Positions 1-7,027 are shown, counted from the stretch's first letter. The stretch is 8,479 bases of DNA from Betaproteobacteria bacterium (GCA_026710225.1 JAPORI010000229.1:264-8742); one strand, 5' to 3'. Notes: generated by a model not told the origin, from the sequence alone. Made by a program: numbers and translations.

Positions 1-74
1 CCGGACACGGCCTCAACAATCGGCTCATGCGCAAACTGAACGAAGACCCAAGCTGCTTCGATACCCTTTCCTAG
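1..74 (+). CDS. C-terminal tail of an upstream gene (partial)
   Basis: Reading from position 3 there is an open frame of 23 codons that stops at TAG 72-74. The peptide is mixed and protein-like (it ends in DPSCFDTLS) and rich in Asn, Arg and Leu. I do not recognise the family from so short a piece. A second + frame (from position 2) also stays open to TAG 80-82, but its composition (runs of Arg, Gln, Ala) looks less natural. The orientation matches the importer genes that follow, but the gap before them has its own promoter-like sequence, so it need not be in the same operon. Confidence 0.45.
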   Translation, partial: GHGLNNRLMRKLNEDPSCFDTLS

Positions 75-93
75 CCGCCTAGCCGTTTTGCCG

Positions 94-141
94 GCCAGCC
101 GGATCGATCAATTTTGAGCAGTTAAATTCAGTCCGGCTGGC
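94..141. repeat. Perfect 10-bp inverted repeat, 28-bp spacer, in the gap before the importer block
   Basis: GCCAGCCGGA at 94-103 is exactly mirrored by TCCGGCTGGC at 132-141. It lies between the upstream stop (74) and the putative promoter at about 173. The arms could form a long-loop hairpin (transcription end of the upstream gene, although no T-run follows) or could be a split operator. The sequence is GC-rich in a GC-rich genome, so chance is possible. Confidence 0.4.
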
Positions 142-172
142 ATATGGATTAGAATCTCCCGGCCAAAATAAA

Positions 173-186
173 TGATATATTATAAC
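173..186 (+). promoter_or_regulatory. Possible extended -10 promoter of the importer block
   Basis: TG at 173-174 followed by A and TATATT (176-181) fits an extended -10 element. An overlapping TATAAC sits at 181-186. No good -35 hexamer is seen 16-18 bases upstream. If used, transcription would begin near 188, giving a leader of only about 13 bases before ATG 201. That is too short for a riboswitch and fits the lack of a Shine-Dalgarno (SD) sequence there. The AT-rich patch stands out from the surroundings. Confidence 0.35.
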
Positions 187-200
187 ATTACATTCTAGTG

Positions 201-662
201 ATGTCTGAACTGGCCAAGGAATATCCGGTTTTGTCAGTCTGCCTGACCTGTCGGGACGGGCGCGAGCAGGGCGAAAAGGGAGTAACCGGCGGGGCGCGTC
301 TGGCCGGAACGCTCTTGCCCCGGCTTACTGAACAACAGCCGCAGTTTTGTCTGCGCGGCGTGCGCTGCATGAGTCAGTGCAAGCGTCCCTGCGTCGCCGC
401 GCTGTGCGCACCCGGGCGCTTCTCCTACATGTTTGGCGATCTTGACCCCAATCAGCCGGCTCATGTTACGGCGCTGATTGATTTGCTGCCGCTTTACATG
501 GCCGCCAACGAGGGTTTTCTTCCCCGTCAGCAGCGACCCGAACCCCTGCGGGAGCGCATTGTCGGGCGGCTGCCGCCGCCGGTGAGCGGCTGTCCGATTG
601 TCCGGCTGCATGCACCGGCCTGGGCCGCCGAGTCGGTTAGCGAGGAATTGATTTTGCCATGA
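201..662 (+). CDS. DUF1636 family cysteine-rich predicted metal-binding protein
   Basis: This 153-residue cytoplasmic protein matches the DUF1636 pattern. It has a CxxC near the N-terminus (C14, C17; VCLTCR), then a cysteine cluster at C50, C56, C60, C64 and C69 (spaced C-x5-C-x3-C-x3-C-x4-C), followed by an SYMFGDLDP-type segment. The arrangement resembles thioredoxin-like [2Fe-2S] ferredoxins, so binding of a metal or Fe-S cluster is inferred. The family has no proven reaction that I know of, and it is often found near cobalamin or metal-uptake genes. GTG at 198 is directly followed by ATG at 201. I take the ATG. No clear SD is present, so initiation may be near-leaderless. The stop TGA overlaps the ATG of the ABC ATPase gene (ATGA at 659-662), implying coupled translation and a shared role with the importer. 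C131 is an extra isolated cysteine. Family call fairly sure, function unknown. Confidence 0.8.
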   Translation: MSELAKEYPVLSVCLTCRDGREQGEKGVTGGARLAGTLLPRLTEQQPQFCLRGVRCMSQCKRPCVAALCAPGRFSYMFGDLDPNQPAHVTALIDLLPLYMAANEGFLPRQQRPEPLRERIVGRLPPPVSGCPIVRLHAPAWAAESVSEELILP

Positions 663-1537
663 AAGACATCGAGTCGCCGCCGCTGGTTGCTGCCGCTGCG
701 CACGCCGCCGATCGGCAGCCAGTGCCGGGCAGTCATGACCGGGCCGCGTCATTGCGGGTTGATCAGGCGAGCTGGTCGGTTGACAAGGACGGCAAGACTA
801 TTTTGCATCCGCTCAGTTTCGAGTTGGCGGCCGGGCGCACTCTCGGGGTAGTCGGTCCCAACGGAGCCGGCAAATCGACGCTGCTGCGGCTGCTTTACCG
901 TTATCAGGCTCCAACCACCGGTAAAGTCTCGATTGACGGCACTGATATCTGGCAGCTGCCGGCGCGAGTGGTTGCCCGCTCGATCGCCGCGGTCTTGCAG
1001 GAGCAGCCGGCTGATTTTTCGCTCACCGTCAGGCAGATCGTCGCTTTGGGGCGCACCCCTTACCGGAGAGGATTTGGTCGCGGCTGGGGCGATGATGAAC
1101 CAGCAATTGAGGCTGCGCTGGCGCGCATGGATTTGCAACATTTGGCCGATCGTCAGATCGGGACGCTTTCCGGTGGCGAGCGGCAGCGGGCCATGGTCGC
1201 CCGGGCCTTGGCCCAGCAGCCGCGCTTGCTGATCTTTGACGAACCGACCAATCATCTCGATATCCGTCATCAACTCGAAGTGCTCGAATTGATTGGCGAT
1301 CTGCCGCTGACAATCGTCACTTCGCTGCATGATCTGAACATGGCCGCGATCGCCTGCGATGAGGTGCTGCTTTTGCAGGCCGGCCGTCTGGTTGGCCTGG
1401 GTGCGCCCTCGACGGTGCTTTCCGAAGTTGCTGTCTCGGCCGCCTTCGAAGTAGATGCCCGGCGGGAACGCCTCGCCCCGAGCGACACTGATCACCTTAC
1501 CTTTCGTCTGCAAACGCAAATAGGAGTCAATCCATGA
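659..1537 (+). CDS. ABC importer ATPase, FecE/BtuD type
   Basis: This 292-residue ATPase of a type II ABC importer would sit as a dimer on the cytoplasmic face of the permease and power uptake of a metal chelate or corrinoid. All motifs are intact: Walker A GPNGAGKS (66-73), Q-loop Gln114, signature LSGGERQR (170-177), Walker B LLIFDE (190-195), D-loop NHLD (198-201) and switch His224 (SLHDLN). The segment PTTGKVSIDG and the short PYRRGF insert are typical of the FecE/BtuD/HmuV group. About 30 Ala-rich residues precede the ABC fold, which is longer than usual. The start is supported by the ATGA overlap with the upstream gene and a GAGGA 12 bases before the ATG. The stop overlaps the next gene in the same way (ATGA, 1534-1537). 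Catalytic role certain, substrate (B12, iron-siderophore or haem) not decidable here. Confidence 0.93.
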   Translation: MKDIESPPLVAAAAHAADRQPVPGSHDRAASLRVDQASWSVDKDGKTILHPLSFELAAGRTLGVVGPNGAGKSTLLRLLYRYQAPTTGKVSIDGTDIWQLPARVVARSIAAVLQEQPADFSLTVRQIVALGRTPYRRGFGRGWGDDEPAIEAALARMDLQHLADRQIGTLSGGERQRAMVARALAQQPRLLIFDEPTNHLDIRHQLEVLELIGDLPLTIVTSLHDLNMAAIACDEVLLLQAGRLVGLGAPSTVLSEVAVSAAFEVDARRERLAPSDTDHLTFRLQTQIGVNP

Positions 1538-2478
1538 AAAAAGCCTTTCCCTGTCTGGCTGCCGCCGCGGCACTGATCGCTGCTTCTGCTACTGCTGAAG
1601 TCACCGTGCAAAGCTGCAACCGCAGCGTGACTTTTGACAATGCTCCCGAGCGCGCCATTTCCAATGATGTCAATCTTACCGAAATGATGCTGGTGCTCGG
1701 CCTGACCGAGCGCATGGTCGGCTACACCGGCATCTCCGGCTGGAACAAGCTCGATGAGCAAATGCGCGCCGGCATCAAGCAGTTGCCGGAACTGTCGGCC
1801 AAGTATCCTTCCAAGGAGGTGTTGGTCGGTGCCGACGCTGACTTCTACTTTGCCGGCTGGAACTACGGCATGAAAGTCGGCGGCGAGGTAACTCCCGAGA
1901 CGCTTGCGCCGCTGGGCATCAAGGTCTACGAACTCACCGAAAGTTGCACGCACATCATGACAAAGGGCAAGGCCAGTTTCGATGACATGTATAACGATCT
2001 TCTCAACCTGGGCCGCATCTTCGGCGTCGAGGAGCGCGCCCGCCAACTGGTTGACGGCTACCGCGCCGAGCTGGCTGATTTCGTCGCCAGTCTCGACACC
2101 GGCGAGCCGCTGCGGGTGTTTGTCTATGACAGCGGTCGCGGTGATGACGATCCGTTCACCGCCGGTCGCTACGCGATGCCGACTGCGCTCATCGAGGCCG
2201 CCGGCGGCCGCAACATCATGGATGACTTCGAGAAAAGCTGGGCGACGGTCGGCTGGGAAGCGGTGGTCGAACGCAATCCGCAGGTGATCATCATCGTCGA
2301 TTACGGAGCGGTAACCGCCGAGCAGAAAAAGGAATTCATGGTTTCGAATCCGGCTTTAGCCCACCTCGATGCAATCAAAAACGATCGCTTCGTCAATCTC
2401 GAATATGTTGAGGTGACTCCGGGGCCGCGCAACATCCAGGCGGTCAAGAAACTGGCTGCGGCCTTCTGGGGCAACTAG
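1534..2478 (+). CDS. Periplasmic metal-chelate/corrinoid-binding protein (FecB/BtuF-like)
   Basis: This 314-residue exported binding protein captures the substrate in the periplasm and hands it to the permease. Residues 1-21 form a signal peptide (MKK, an Ala-rich core, then ATA before EVTV). Because the Cys at position 7 lies before the core, it does not look like a lipoprotein. Two lobes of the TroA/FepB fold follow. Lobe 1 carries APERAISNDVNLTEMMLVLGL and lobe 2 begins near residue 193 (LRVFVYDSG) with EAAGGRNIMDD and WEAVVERNPQVIII. Glu50 and Glu242 sit where this family has the two surface acids that dock onto permease arginines. C28 and C138 are the only mature cysteines and could form a disulfide. 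Start: SD TAGGAG at 1521-1526, seven bases before the ATG, inside the ATPase gene. It is more like siderophore/haem-type FecB proteins than classic E. coli BtuF, so substrate remains open. Confidence 0.88.
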   Translation: MKKAFPCLAAAAALIAASATAEVTVQSCNRSVTFDNAPERAISNDVNLTEMMLVLGLTERMVGYTGISGWNKLDEQMRAGIKQLPELSAKYPSKEVLVGADADFYFAGWNYGMKVGGEVTPETLAPLGIKVYELTESCTHIMTKGKASFDDMYNDLLNLGRIFGVEERARQLVDGYRAELADFVASLDTGEPLRVFVYDSGRGDDDPFTAGRYAMPTALIEAAGGRNIMDDFEKSWATVGWEAVVERNPQVIIIVDYGAVTAEQKKEFMVSNPALAHLDAIKNDRFVNLEYVEVTPGPRNIQAVKKLAAAFWGN

Positions 2479-2483
2479 ATCCC

Positions 2484-3521
2484 ATGCCCGGGACGACCTG
2501 GGCAGCCCGGCTAACCCTACCGGTTTTCACTGCTGTCAGCCTGGTTGCGCTGATCGGATCGCTGCTGGTTGCGATCTGCGTCGGTGGGGTTTCGGTGCCG
2601 CTGGGCACCGTATGGGGGGTGCTCATCAACAAGGTCTCTCCGGGGTTCATCGACCAGACATGGAGTGTCGGGCGCGAAGCGATCATCTGGGATATTCGCT
2701 TTACCCGCTCGTTGCTGGCGATGATGGTCGGGGCGGGTCTGGCCATCGTCGGCGCCAGCTTGCAGGCGGTCACCCGCAATCCGCTGGCCGATCCGCATTT
2801 GCTGGGCATATCTTCCGGCGCCGCCTTCGGAGCGATCCTGGCGCTGCTGCATACCGGTCTTTTTCTCGGGCTGCTTACAGTGCCGCTGCTGGCCTTTTTC
2901 GGTGCGCTGATCGCGGTTGCGATCGTTTTGTTCGTCTCGCAACTGGCTGATGCGACCAGCGCCGACCGGCTGGTTCTGGCCGGAGTGGCAGTATCCTTCA
3001 TCGTGATGGCGGCGGCCAATGCTCTGATCTTTCTCGGTGATCCGCGTGCTTCGCACACGGTTATCTTCTGGATGCTCGGCGGACTCGGCTTGGCCGAGTG
3101 GGAGCATCTCGTTTATCCGCTGGCAATTTTGATCATCGCTGGCGGCTGGCTGATGAGCCGGGTGGCAGAGCTCAATGCGATGACCGTCGGCGATGAAACC
3201 GCGGCAACCCTGGGGATAGCGGTAGTGAAGTTCCGCCTGATTGTTTTCGTGGTCGGGGCGCTGATCACCGGCGTGATGGTTGCGTTTTCCGGGATAATCG
3301 GTTTCGTCGGTCTGATGGTTCCGCATATCGTCCGGCTGCTCGTTGGCGGCGACTATTGCCGGGTGCTGCCGGCCGCGGCGCTGCTCGGGGCGATATTCAT
3401 GCTGTGGGCCGACATCGCCTCGCGCACCCTGATGGCTCCGGAGGACATGCCGATTGGCATCGTAACCGGTCTCATCGGCGGGCTCTTCTTTGTCTGGATT
3501 CTTGGCCGCCGGAAAATATGA
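2484..3521 (+). CDS. ABC importer permease, FecCD/BtuC family
   Basis: This 345-residue inner-membrane permease, used as a homodimer, carries the substrate across the membrane. It is almost entirely hydrophobic, consistent with about ten transmembrane helices. Family hallmarks are present: R72-FTR-SLLA followed by GAGLAIVGASLQAVTRNP and LADPHLLGISSGAAFGA (residues 72-117); the coupling loop GDETAATLGI (236-245), which contacts the ATPase; and GFVGLMVPHIVRLL (273-286) with a C-terminal DMPIGIVTGLIGGLFFVWIL stretch. Length is normal for the family. It starts 5 bases after the binding-protein stop. The SD is weak (GGGG near 2470). With one permease gene, one ATPase and one binding protein the importer is complete; no TonB-dependent receptor is in the window. 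It is the last gene of the tightly packed block. Confidence 0.93.
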   Translation: MPGTTWAARLTLPVFTAVSLVALIGSLLVAICVGGVSVPLGTVWGVLINKVSPGFIDQTWSVGREAIIWDIRFTRSLLAMMVGAGLAIVGASLQAVTRNPLADPHLLGISSGAAFGAILALLHTGLFLGLLTVPLLAFFGALIAVAIVLFVSQLADATSADRLVLAGVAVSFIVMAAANALIFLGDPRASHTVIFWMLGGLGLAEWEHLVYPLAILIIAGGWLMSRVAELNAMTVGDETAATLGIAVVKFRLIVFVVGALITGVMVAFSGIIGFVGLMVPHIVRLLVGGDYCRVLPAAALLGAIFMLWADIASRTLMAPEDMPIGIVTGLIGGLFFVWILGRRKI

Positions 3522-3530
3522 TCAATAGGC

Positions 3531-3566
3531 AAGACAGCGCTTTCCCTTATAATTGTTTGCTGTTTT
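3531..3566 (+). promoter_or_regulatory. Gap before metE: TATAAT box inside a possible hairpin
   Basis: A perfect TATAAT is at 3548-3553, 62 bases before the metE ATG, without a convincing -35. It lies in the loop of an imperfect inverted repeat: AAGACAGC (3531-3538) against GCTGTTTT (3559-3566), eight pairs including one G-T. The 93-base gap is AT-rich compared with both neighbours and suggests metE-metF has its own promoter. It is too short for a cobalamin riboswitch, and I see no B12-box or SAM-riboswitch features. No SD precedes the metE ATG (AAACAAGCAT). The hairpin could also be a weak terminator for the importer genes. Confidence 0.35.
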
Positions 3567-3614
3567 ATCAATATTCACTCTCCTCTTATTAAACCCGTAA
3601 ATTCAAACAAGCAT

Positions 3615-5843
3615 ATGCATTCACACATAATCGGTTTCCCGCGACTGGGAGCCAAGCGCAACATCAAGTGGCCCCTGGAAAAGTACTGGCGCGGCCAGAT
3701 CGACGAAGGGCAGTTGCACCGCAGCCTTTCCGAACTGCGCCAGCAGCACTGGCAGTTGCAAAAGAATGCCGAGTTGAGCATGATTACCGTCGGCGACTTC
3801 GCCTACTACGATCAGACCCTCGAGTTGTCCGAACTGCTTGGGGTGGTTCCGGCCCGGCACCGGGATGCCGGCGACCGGCTGGCGCGCTGCTTTGCGATGG
3901 CCCGCGGCGGGGCAGGGGGCAGGGCCTGCCAGATGAAGAAGTGGTTCAACACCAACTACCACTATCTGGTGCCCGAATTCGACGCCGACACATCCTTTGC
4001 CGCACCGGCGGCCGATGTCGGCATGCCGCCGGATGCAGCGCTGCAAGTGCGTGAGGCGGCCGAATTGGGCTTGCCGGTAAAGGCGACCCTGATTGGGCCG
4101 GTCAGCTATCTTTATCTGGGCAAAATGGGGGTAGCCGGCGGCTTTGCCGCCGAGAAGTTGGCCCTGGTCGAGAAACTGGCCGATGCCTATGCCGCGTTGG
4201 CTGCGCGCATCGGCAAGGCCGACTGGCTGCAACTGGAGGAGCCGGTGCTGTCGCTGGACATGCCCGATGCCTGGCTGGCGGCGATGAGCGACATTTACCG
4301 TCGCATCGAAAAGGACGCAACCGCCAAGCTGCTGATCGCCAATTCTTACGGCAGCGCCGGAGCCCGGCTGGAGAAGGTTGCCGATCTTCCGGTTGCCGGT
4401 GTCCATGTCGATGTCGTCTACGGCCGCTCTGATCTGGCCAGCGCCGATCGCCTGTTTGCCGGCCGGGTGCTGTCGGCCGGTGCAATTGACGGTCGCAACA
4501 TCTGGCGCGCCAATCTCGGCGCCTTGCAGCAGCATCTTGCCCCGCTGGCTGAGCGGGACGGAGGGCTGTGGATCGGCTCTTCGTGTTCGATGCAGCATGT
4601 TCCCCATTCATGCGCATCCGAGACTGACCTGATCGCAGCCGGAGTGCCGGTTGCATTCGCGGTTGAAAAGCTCGCCGAGATCGGAGCGCTGTCCCGCAAG
4701 CTGGCCGGCTCCTCAACTGCCGCTGACGAAGCGCTGTTTTCTTCGGCACCGACCAACATTCCGGTTGCCAATCCGGAATGGATTGATTCGCAAATGCCCG
4801 CCGGCGATCTGAACCCGAGTCGTCGATCGCTCAAGCCGGGTATGGACGGAGTGATGTTTCCGACTACCACCATCGGATCGCTGCCGCAGACTAGCGAGAT
4901 TCGCTCGGCCCGCGCCAGCTGGCGCAAGGGTGAACTTGACGATGCCGGCTACGAGAAGTGCATGCGCGAGGAAATAAGAAACTGCATCTCCCGTCAGGAG
5001 GAGATCGGGCTGGATGTGCTGGTGCACGGCGAATGCGAACGCAATGACATGGTCGAGTACTTCGCGCATCAGCTCGACGGAATCGCCGCCAGTGAAAACG
5101 GTTGGGTGATCAGTTACGGATCGCGGGCGACGCGGCCGCCGATCATCCACGGCACCATCAAGCGCCGGCAGCCGATGACCGTTGAATGGAGCAAGTATGC
5201 AGCCGGACTTACCGACCGGCCGATGAAGGGAATGCTTACCGGCCCGGTAACGATAATCTGCTGGTCGTTCCCGCGCGCCGATGTGCCCAAGATGCGCACC
5301 GCCTTCGAGATTGCCGATGCCCTCCACGAGGAGGTGCGCGATCTGCAAGAGGCGGGCCTGGCGGTGATTCAGGTTGACGAGCCGGCCCTGCGCGAGGGGC
5401 TGCCGCTGCTGGTTGAGGATCAGAAGGCCTATCTGGCTCAGGCGGTTGCATCTTTCAACCGCATCTGCGCGGACATTGAGGCGCAGATTCACACCCACAT
5501 GTGCTATTCGGAGTTCTTCGACATCGTTGAAGGGATTGCGGCCATGGATGCCGATGTCATTTCGCTGGAAACTTCGCGCAGCAAAATGGAGGAACTCGCC
5601 GATCTCAAGCAGGCCAGGCACGCCGGCGGAGTAGGACCGGGTGTCTATGACGTCCATTCGCCGCGGGTGCCGGATGTCGAGGAAATGGTAACCTTGCTCA
5701 AAATGGCGCTCAAGAACGTCCCGGCCGAGCGGATGTGGGTGAATCCGGACTGCGGGCTCAAGACCCGGGGCTGGACGGAGACCGAAAAGTCGCTGCGCAA
5801 CATGGTTGCCGCCGCCCGCCAGTTGCGCACCAGCCTGTCCTAG
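3615..5843 (+). CDS. metE: Cobalamin-independent methionine synthase
   Basis: MetE transfers a methyl group from 5-methyl-THF (polyglutamate form) to homocysteine, the last step of methionine synthesis, without B12. At 742 residues it is full length (E. coli 753) and has both barrels. The N-terminal domain opens with IIGFPRLGAKRNIKWPLEKY and includes VGDFAYYDQTL and MKKWFNTNYHYLVPE. The catalytic C-terminal domain starts around residue 413 (MFPTTTIGSLPQT). The zinc ligands are all visible: His628, Cys630 (THMC), Glu652 (SLETSRS) and Cys713 (NPDCGLKTRGW). Each sits 13 positions before the E. coli equivalents (641, 643, 665, 726). The catalytic His is H681 (VHSPRVP). QVDEPALREGLPL is the homocysteine-site motif. 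The start is the only sensible ATG and has no SD. The stop TAG is in the same frame as the downstream metF. Its position after a corrinoid-type importer suggests a low-B12 role, but no regulatory element proves it. Confidence 0.97.
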   Translation: MHSHIIGFPRLGAKRNIKWPLEKYWRGQIDEGQLHRSLSELRQQHWQLQKNAELSMITVGDFAYYDQTLELSELLGVVPARHRDAGDRLARCFAMARGGAGGRACQMKKWFNTNYHYLVPEFDADTSFAAPAADVGMPPDAALQVREAAELGLPVKATLIGPVSYLYLGKMGVAGGFAAEKLALVEKLADAYAALAARIGKADWLQLEEPVLSLDMPDAWLAAMSDIYRRIEKDATAKLLIANSYGSAGARLEKVADLPVAGVHVDVVYGRSDLASADRLFAGRVLSAGAIDGRNIWRANLGALQQHLAPLAERDGGLWIGSSCSMQHVPHSCASETDLIAAGVPVAFAVEKLAEIGALSRKLAGSSTAADEALFSSAPTNIPVANPEWIDSQMPAGDLNPSRRSLKPGMDGVMFPTTTIGSLPQTSEIRSARASWRKGELDDAGYEKCMREEIRNCISRQEEIGLDVLVHGECERNDMVEYFAHQLDGIAASENGWVISYGSRATRPPIIHGTIKRRQPMTVEWSKYAAGLTDRPMKGMLTGPVTIICWSFPRADVPKMRTAFEIADALHEEVRDLQEAGLAVIQVDEPALREGLPLLVEDQKAYLAQAVASFNRICADIEAQIHTHMCYSEFFDIVEGIAAMDADVISLETSRSKMEELADLKQARHAGGVGPGVYDVHSPRVPDVEEMVTLLKMALKNVPAERMWVNPDCGLKTRGWTETEKSLRNMVAAARQLRTSLS

Positions 5844-5863
5844 TCGGCTGCTGCCGGGAAAGC

Positions 5864-5882
5864 AAGGAAAAACGACAAGTTG
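5864..5882 (+). promoter_or_regulatory. SD plus TTG start that sets the metF N-terminus
   Basis: AAGGA at 5864-5868 lies 11 bases before TTG 5880-5882. Between the metE stop (5841-5843) and the conserved catalytic SLEIYP motif of MetF there is no ATG, GTG or other TTG in frame, so TTG 5880 is the only standard start that keeps the catalytic Glu8. Confidence 0.6.
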
Positions 5883-6713
5883 CCGGCTGCCGCCAGCCTC
5901 GAAATCTATCCGGCTCGGGACGGCTGCTACAAGGCCGCCCTGGCGGCGGCTGATAGTCTGCCCAGAGAGGATACCGCCTTTGTCTCGGTAACCTGCACCG
6001 GCGGCAATTTCGATGTGACTGTGCAACTGTGCCGGCAGGTGCGGCAACTGGGTCTGGAGCCGGCCGCCCACATGCTGTGCGGCGGCAAGAACGAAAGCAG
6101 CCTGACCAAAATGATTGAGCAGTGCGAGGATGCCGGCATCGAAAAGATAGTCGCCCTGCGCGGCGATCTGGGCAACCGCGCCGATGCCGATCCCAATCCG
6201 GTTGCCGGCACCCACCAGTTCGTCGAGATGCTGGCCAGACGGGGAACCTTCAGCCAGATAATGGTCAGCGGCTATCCGGATGTCCATCCGGACGCGGCCA
6301 ATGCGCACGATGATTTGCTCTATTTGCGCCGCAAGGTTGATGCCGGTGCCGGGCGGATCATCACCCAGTTCAGTTATGGGCCGGATTCCTTGCCGCGCTT
6401 TTGCGATCGGCTCGCAGCAGCCGGGGTTGCGGTGCCGGTTTCAGCCGGTCTGCTGCCGATTCGCAACTTCGCCGGGATGCTCAAGTTCGCCAAGCGCTGT
6501 CGGGCGGCAGTGCCGGATTCGCTGCACAGCCGCTTTGCCGGCACCGACGCCGATGCCGCCGCCGCCCGCAAAATCGGCCGCGAGGTGCTCATCGAGCAGA
6601 CGATCGAGGCCCTGCAAGCCGGCTGCGCCATCCATTATTACACCCTCAATGCCGCCGGCATCGTCAGCCAAGCCTGGCAAAAGGGGCAGGAATCGGTGCA
6701 AAATCAGCCCTGA
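5880..6713 (+). CDS. metF: 5,10-methylenetetrahydrofolate reductase
   Basis: MetF is a flavin (FAD) enzyme that reduces 5,10-methylene-THF to 5-methyl-THF, the methyl donor for MetE encoded just upstream. At 277 residues it is a single-domain bacterial form, about 20 residues shorter at the N-terminus than E. coli MetF (296). Motifs in order: catalytic Glu8 in SLEIYP, AAHMLC (62-67, matching APHLTC), VALRGDLGN (91-99) with the folate/flavin-binding Asp96, GYPDVHPDA (131-139), RKVDAGAGRIITQF (151-164), GLLPIRNF (190-197) and IHYYTLN (251-257). The start is TTG with AAGGA upstream. The gene follows metE by 36 bases, in the same frame, so co-transcription is likely and a MetE-MetF fusion would arise only by TAG readthrough. 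The short N-terminus is slightly unusual but leaves the catalytic Glu in place. GC-rich like its neighbours. Confidence 0.95.
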   Translation: MPAAASLEIYPARDGCYKAALAAADSLPREDTAFVSVTCTGGNFDVTVQLCRQVRQLGLEPAAHMLCGGKNESSLTKMIEQCEDAGIEKIVALRGDLGNRADADPNPVAGTHQFVEMLARRGTFSQIMVSGYPDVHPDAANAHDDLLYLRRKVDAGAGRIITQFSYGPDSLPRFCDRLAAAGVAVPVSAGLLPIRNFAGMLKFAKRCRAAVPDSLHSRFAGTDADAAAARKIGREVLIEQTIEALQAGCAIHYYTLNAAGIVSQAWQKGQESVQNQP

Positions 6714-6722
6714 TTTGCCCCT
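6682..6722 (+). terminator. Hairpin over the metF stop codon, possible terminator
   Basis: Inner stem: GCA-A-AATCA (6698-6706, one bulged A) pairs with TGATTTGC (6711-6718) around the loop GCCC, with the stop TGA in the 3' arm. An alternative outer stem is AGGGGCA (6682-6688) with TGCCCCT (6716-6722). No T-run follows, so it is not a standard intrinsic terminator. It could instead protect the 3' end of the mRNA or pause ribosomes at the end of metF. Confidence 0.35.
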
Positions 6723-6831
6723 GAAATCCGCTGCCAATCGGCCGCCAAGGGGGGAGTCGCCGGGGTCGAATCGCCCTCGAACCGGTCCCTGCTGAGGCTG
6801 TTGGAAAACGGGCTGCCGGCAGCGCCGAAAT

Positions 6832-6864
6832 CCAAGCAAATGTCAGGCATTTGGCAAGTCTTGG
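6832..6864. repeat. Nested stem-loop
   Basis: Inner arms CAAATG (6837-6842) and CATTTG (6848-6853) enclose TCAGG. Outer arms CCAAG (6832-6836) and CTTGG (6860-6864) pair around them, leaving GCAAGT unpaired on one side. It sits just before the AT-rich palindrome. It may be part of an RNA or of a protein-binding region; no T-run follows directly. Confidence 0.35.
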
Positions 6865-6868
6865 TATT

Positions 6869-6898
6869 GTAAAAAATATCGATATATCGGTATTTTAC
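6869..6898. repeat. AT-rich near-perfect palindrome, operator-like
   Basis: The 10-bp core CGATATATCG (6880-6889) is a perfect palindrome. The flanks AAAATA (6873-6878) and TATTTT (6891-6896) mirror each other, with one T/G pair between core and flank, giving 24 symmetrical bases. With a 2-base bulge the arms extend to GTAAAA and TTTTAC. A weak TTGGTA (6861-6866) lies 16 bases before TATATC (6883-6888), which would put a -10 inside the palindrome, as in repressor-controlled promoters. The AT-rich block is distinct from the GC-rich neighbourhood. Confidence 0.4.
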
Positions 6899-7006
6899 GC
6901 TAATAATCAAAGGTTAATTTGAGGGCGGCAGGCAAGGTCAGGATTTGGCCTGCAAACTGGCCGGAAATCTGCCGGTTGGCAGGCGAATGAGCATTTTGCC
7001 AAAATG

Positions 7007-7027
7007 TGATATAATAAAGCCGGCTTT
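7007..7027 (+). promoter_or_regulatory. Extended -10 promoter with palindrome at the start site
   Basis: TG-A-TATAAT (7007-7015) is a full-consensus extended -10 element. No good -35 is seen, which extended -10 promoters tolerate. Transcription would begin around 7022, inside the perfect palindrome AAAGCCGGCTTT (7016-7027), a position where a repressor could block initiation. This is the likely promoter of the exported cadherin-like gene and would give a leader of about 280 bases before ATG 7304. Confidence 0.55.

Larger units (their letters stand above)
6714..7009. other. Intergenic region rich in inverted repeats, no gene seen
   Basis: About 300 bases between metF and the promoter at 7007-7015. 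No reading frame here looks like protein. The first part is GC-rich with a hairpin at 6760-6785 (CCGG-TCGA against TCGA-CCGG, loop ATCGCCC). The middle (about 6830-6920) is AT-rich and holds two further inverted repeats listed separately. The last part (6920-6985) has GCAGGC (6928-6933) against GCCTGC (6948-6953) and a tight stem CTGCC-GGTT-GGCAG (6969-6982). I looked for a tRNA because of the GTCGAAT motif at 6765-6771, but found no cloverleaf. Confidence 0.5.

Noticed and set aside
75..200. Cobalamin riboswitch before the importer genes (also sought at 3522-3614 before metE)
   Set aside because: No B12-box-like sequence, and both gaps (126 and 93 bases) are shorter than a typical cobalamin riboswitch.
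749..1573. 274-codon minus-strand frame opposite the ABC ATPase gene
   Set aside because: Shadow of an ATPase with every motif intact; no start signals or family resemblance.
4713..6308. 531-codon open frame on the minus strand opposite metE and metF
   Set aside because: It lies opposite two strongly conserved genes; its length comes from the GC-rich codon pattern of the + strand, and its sequence matches no family I know.
6740..6800. Possible tRNA or attachment-site remnant around GTCGAATC and the opposing TCGAACC
   Set aside because: No acceptor stem, anticodon arm or CCA could be drawn on either strand; the dyad is a simple hairpin.
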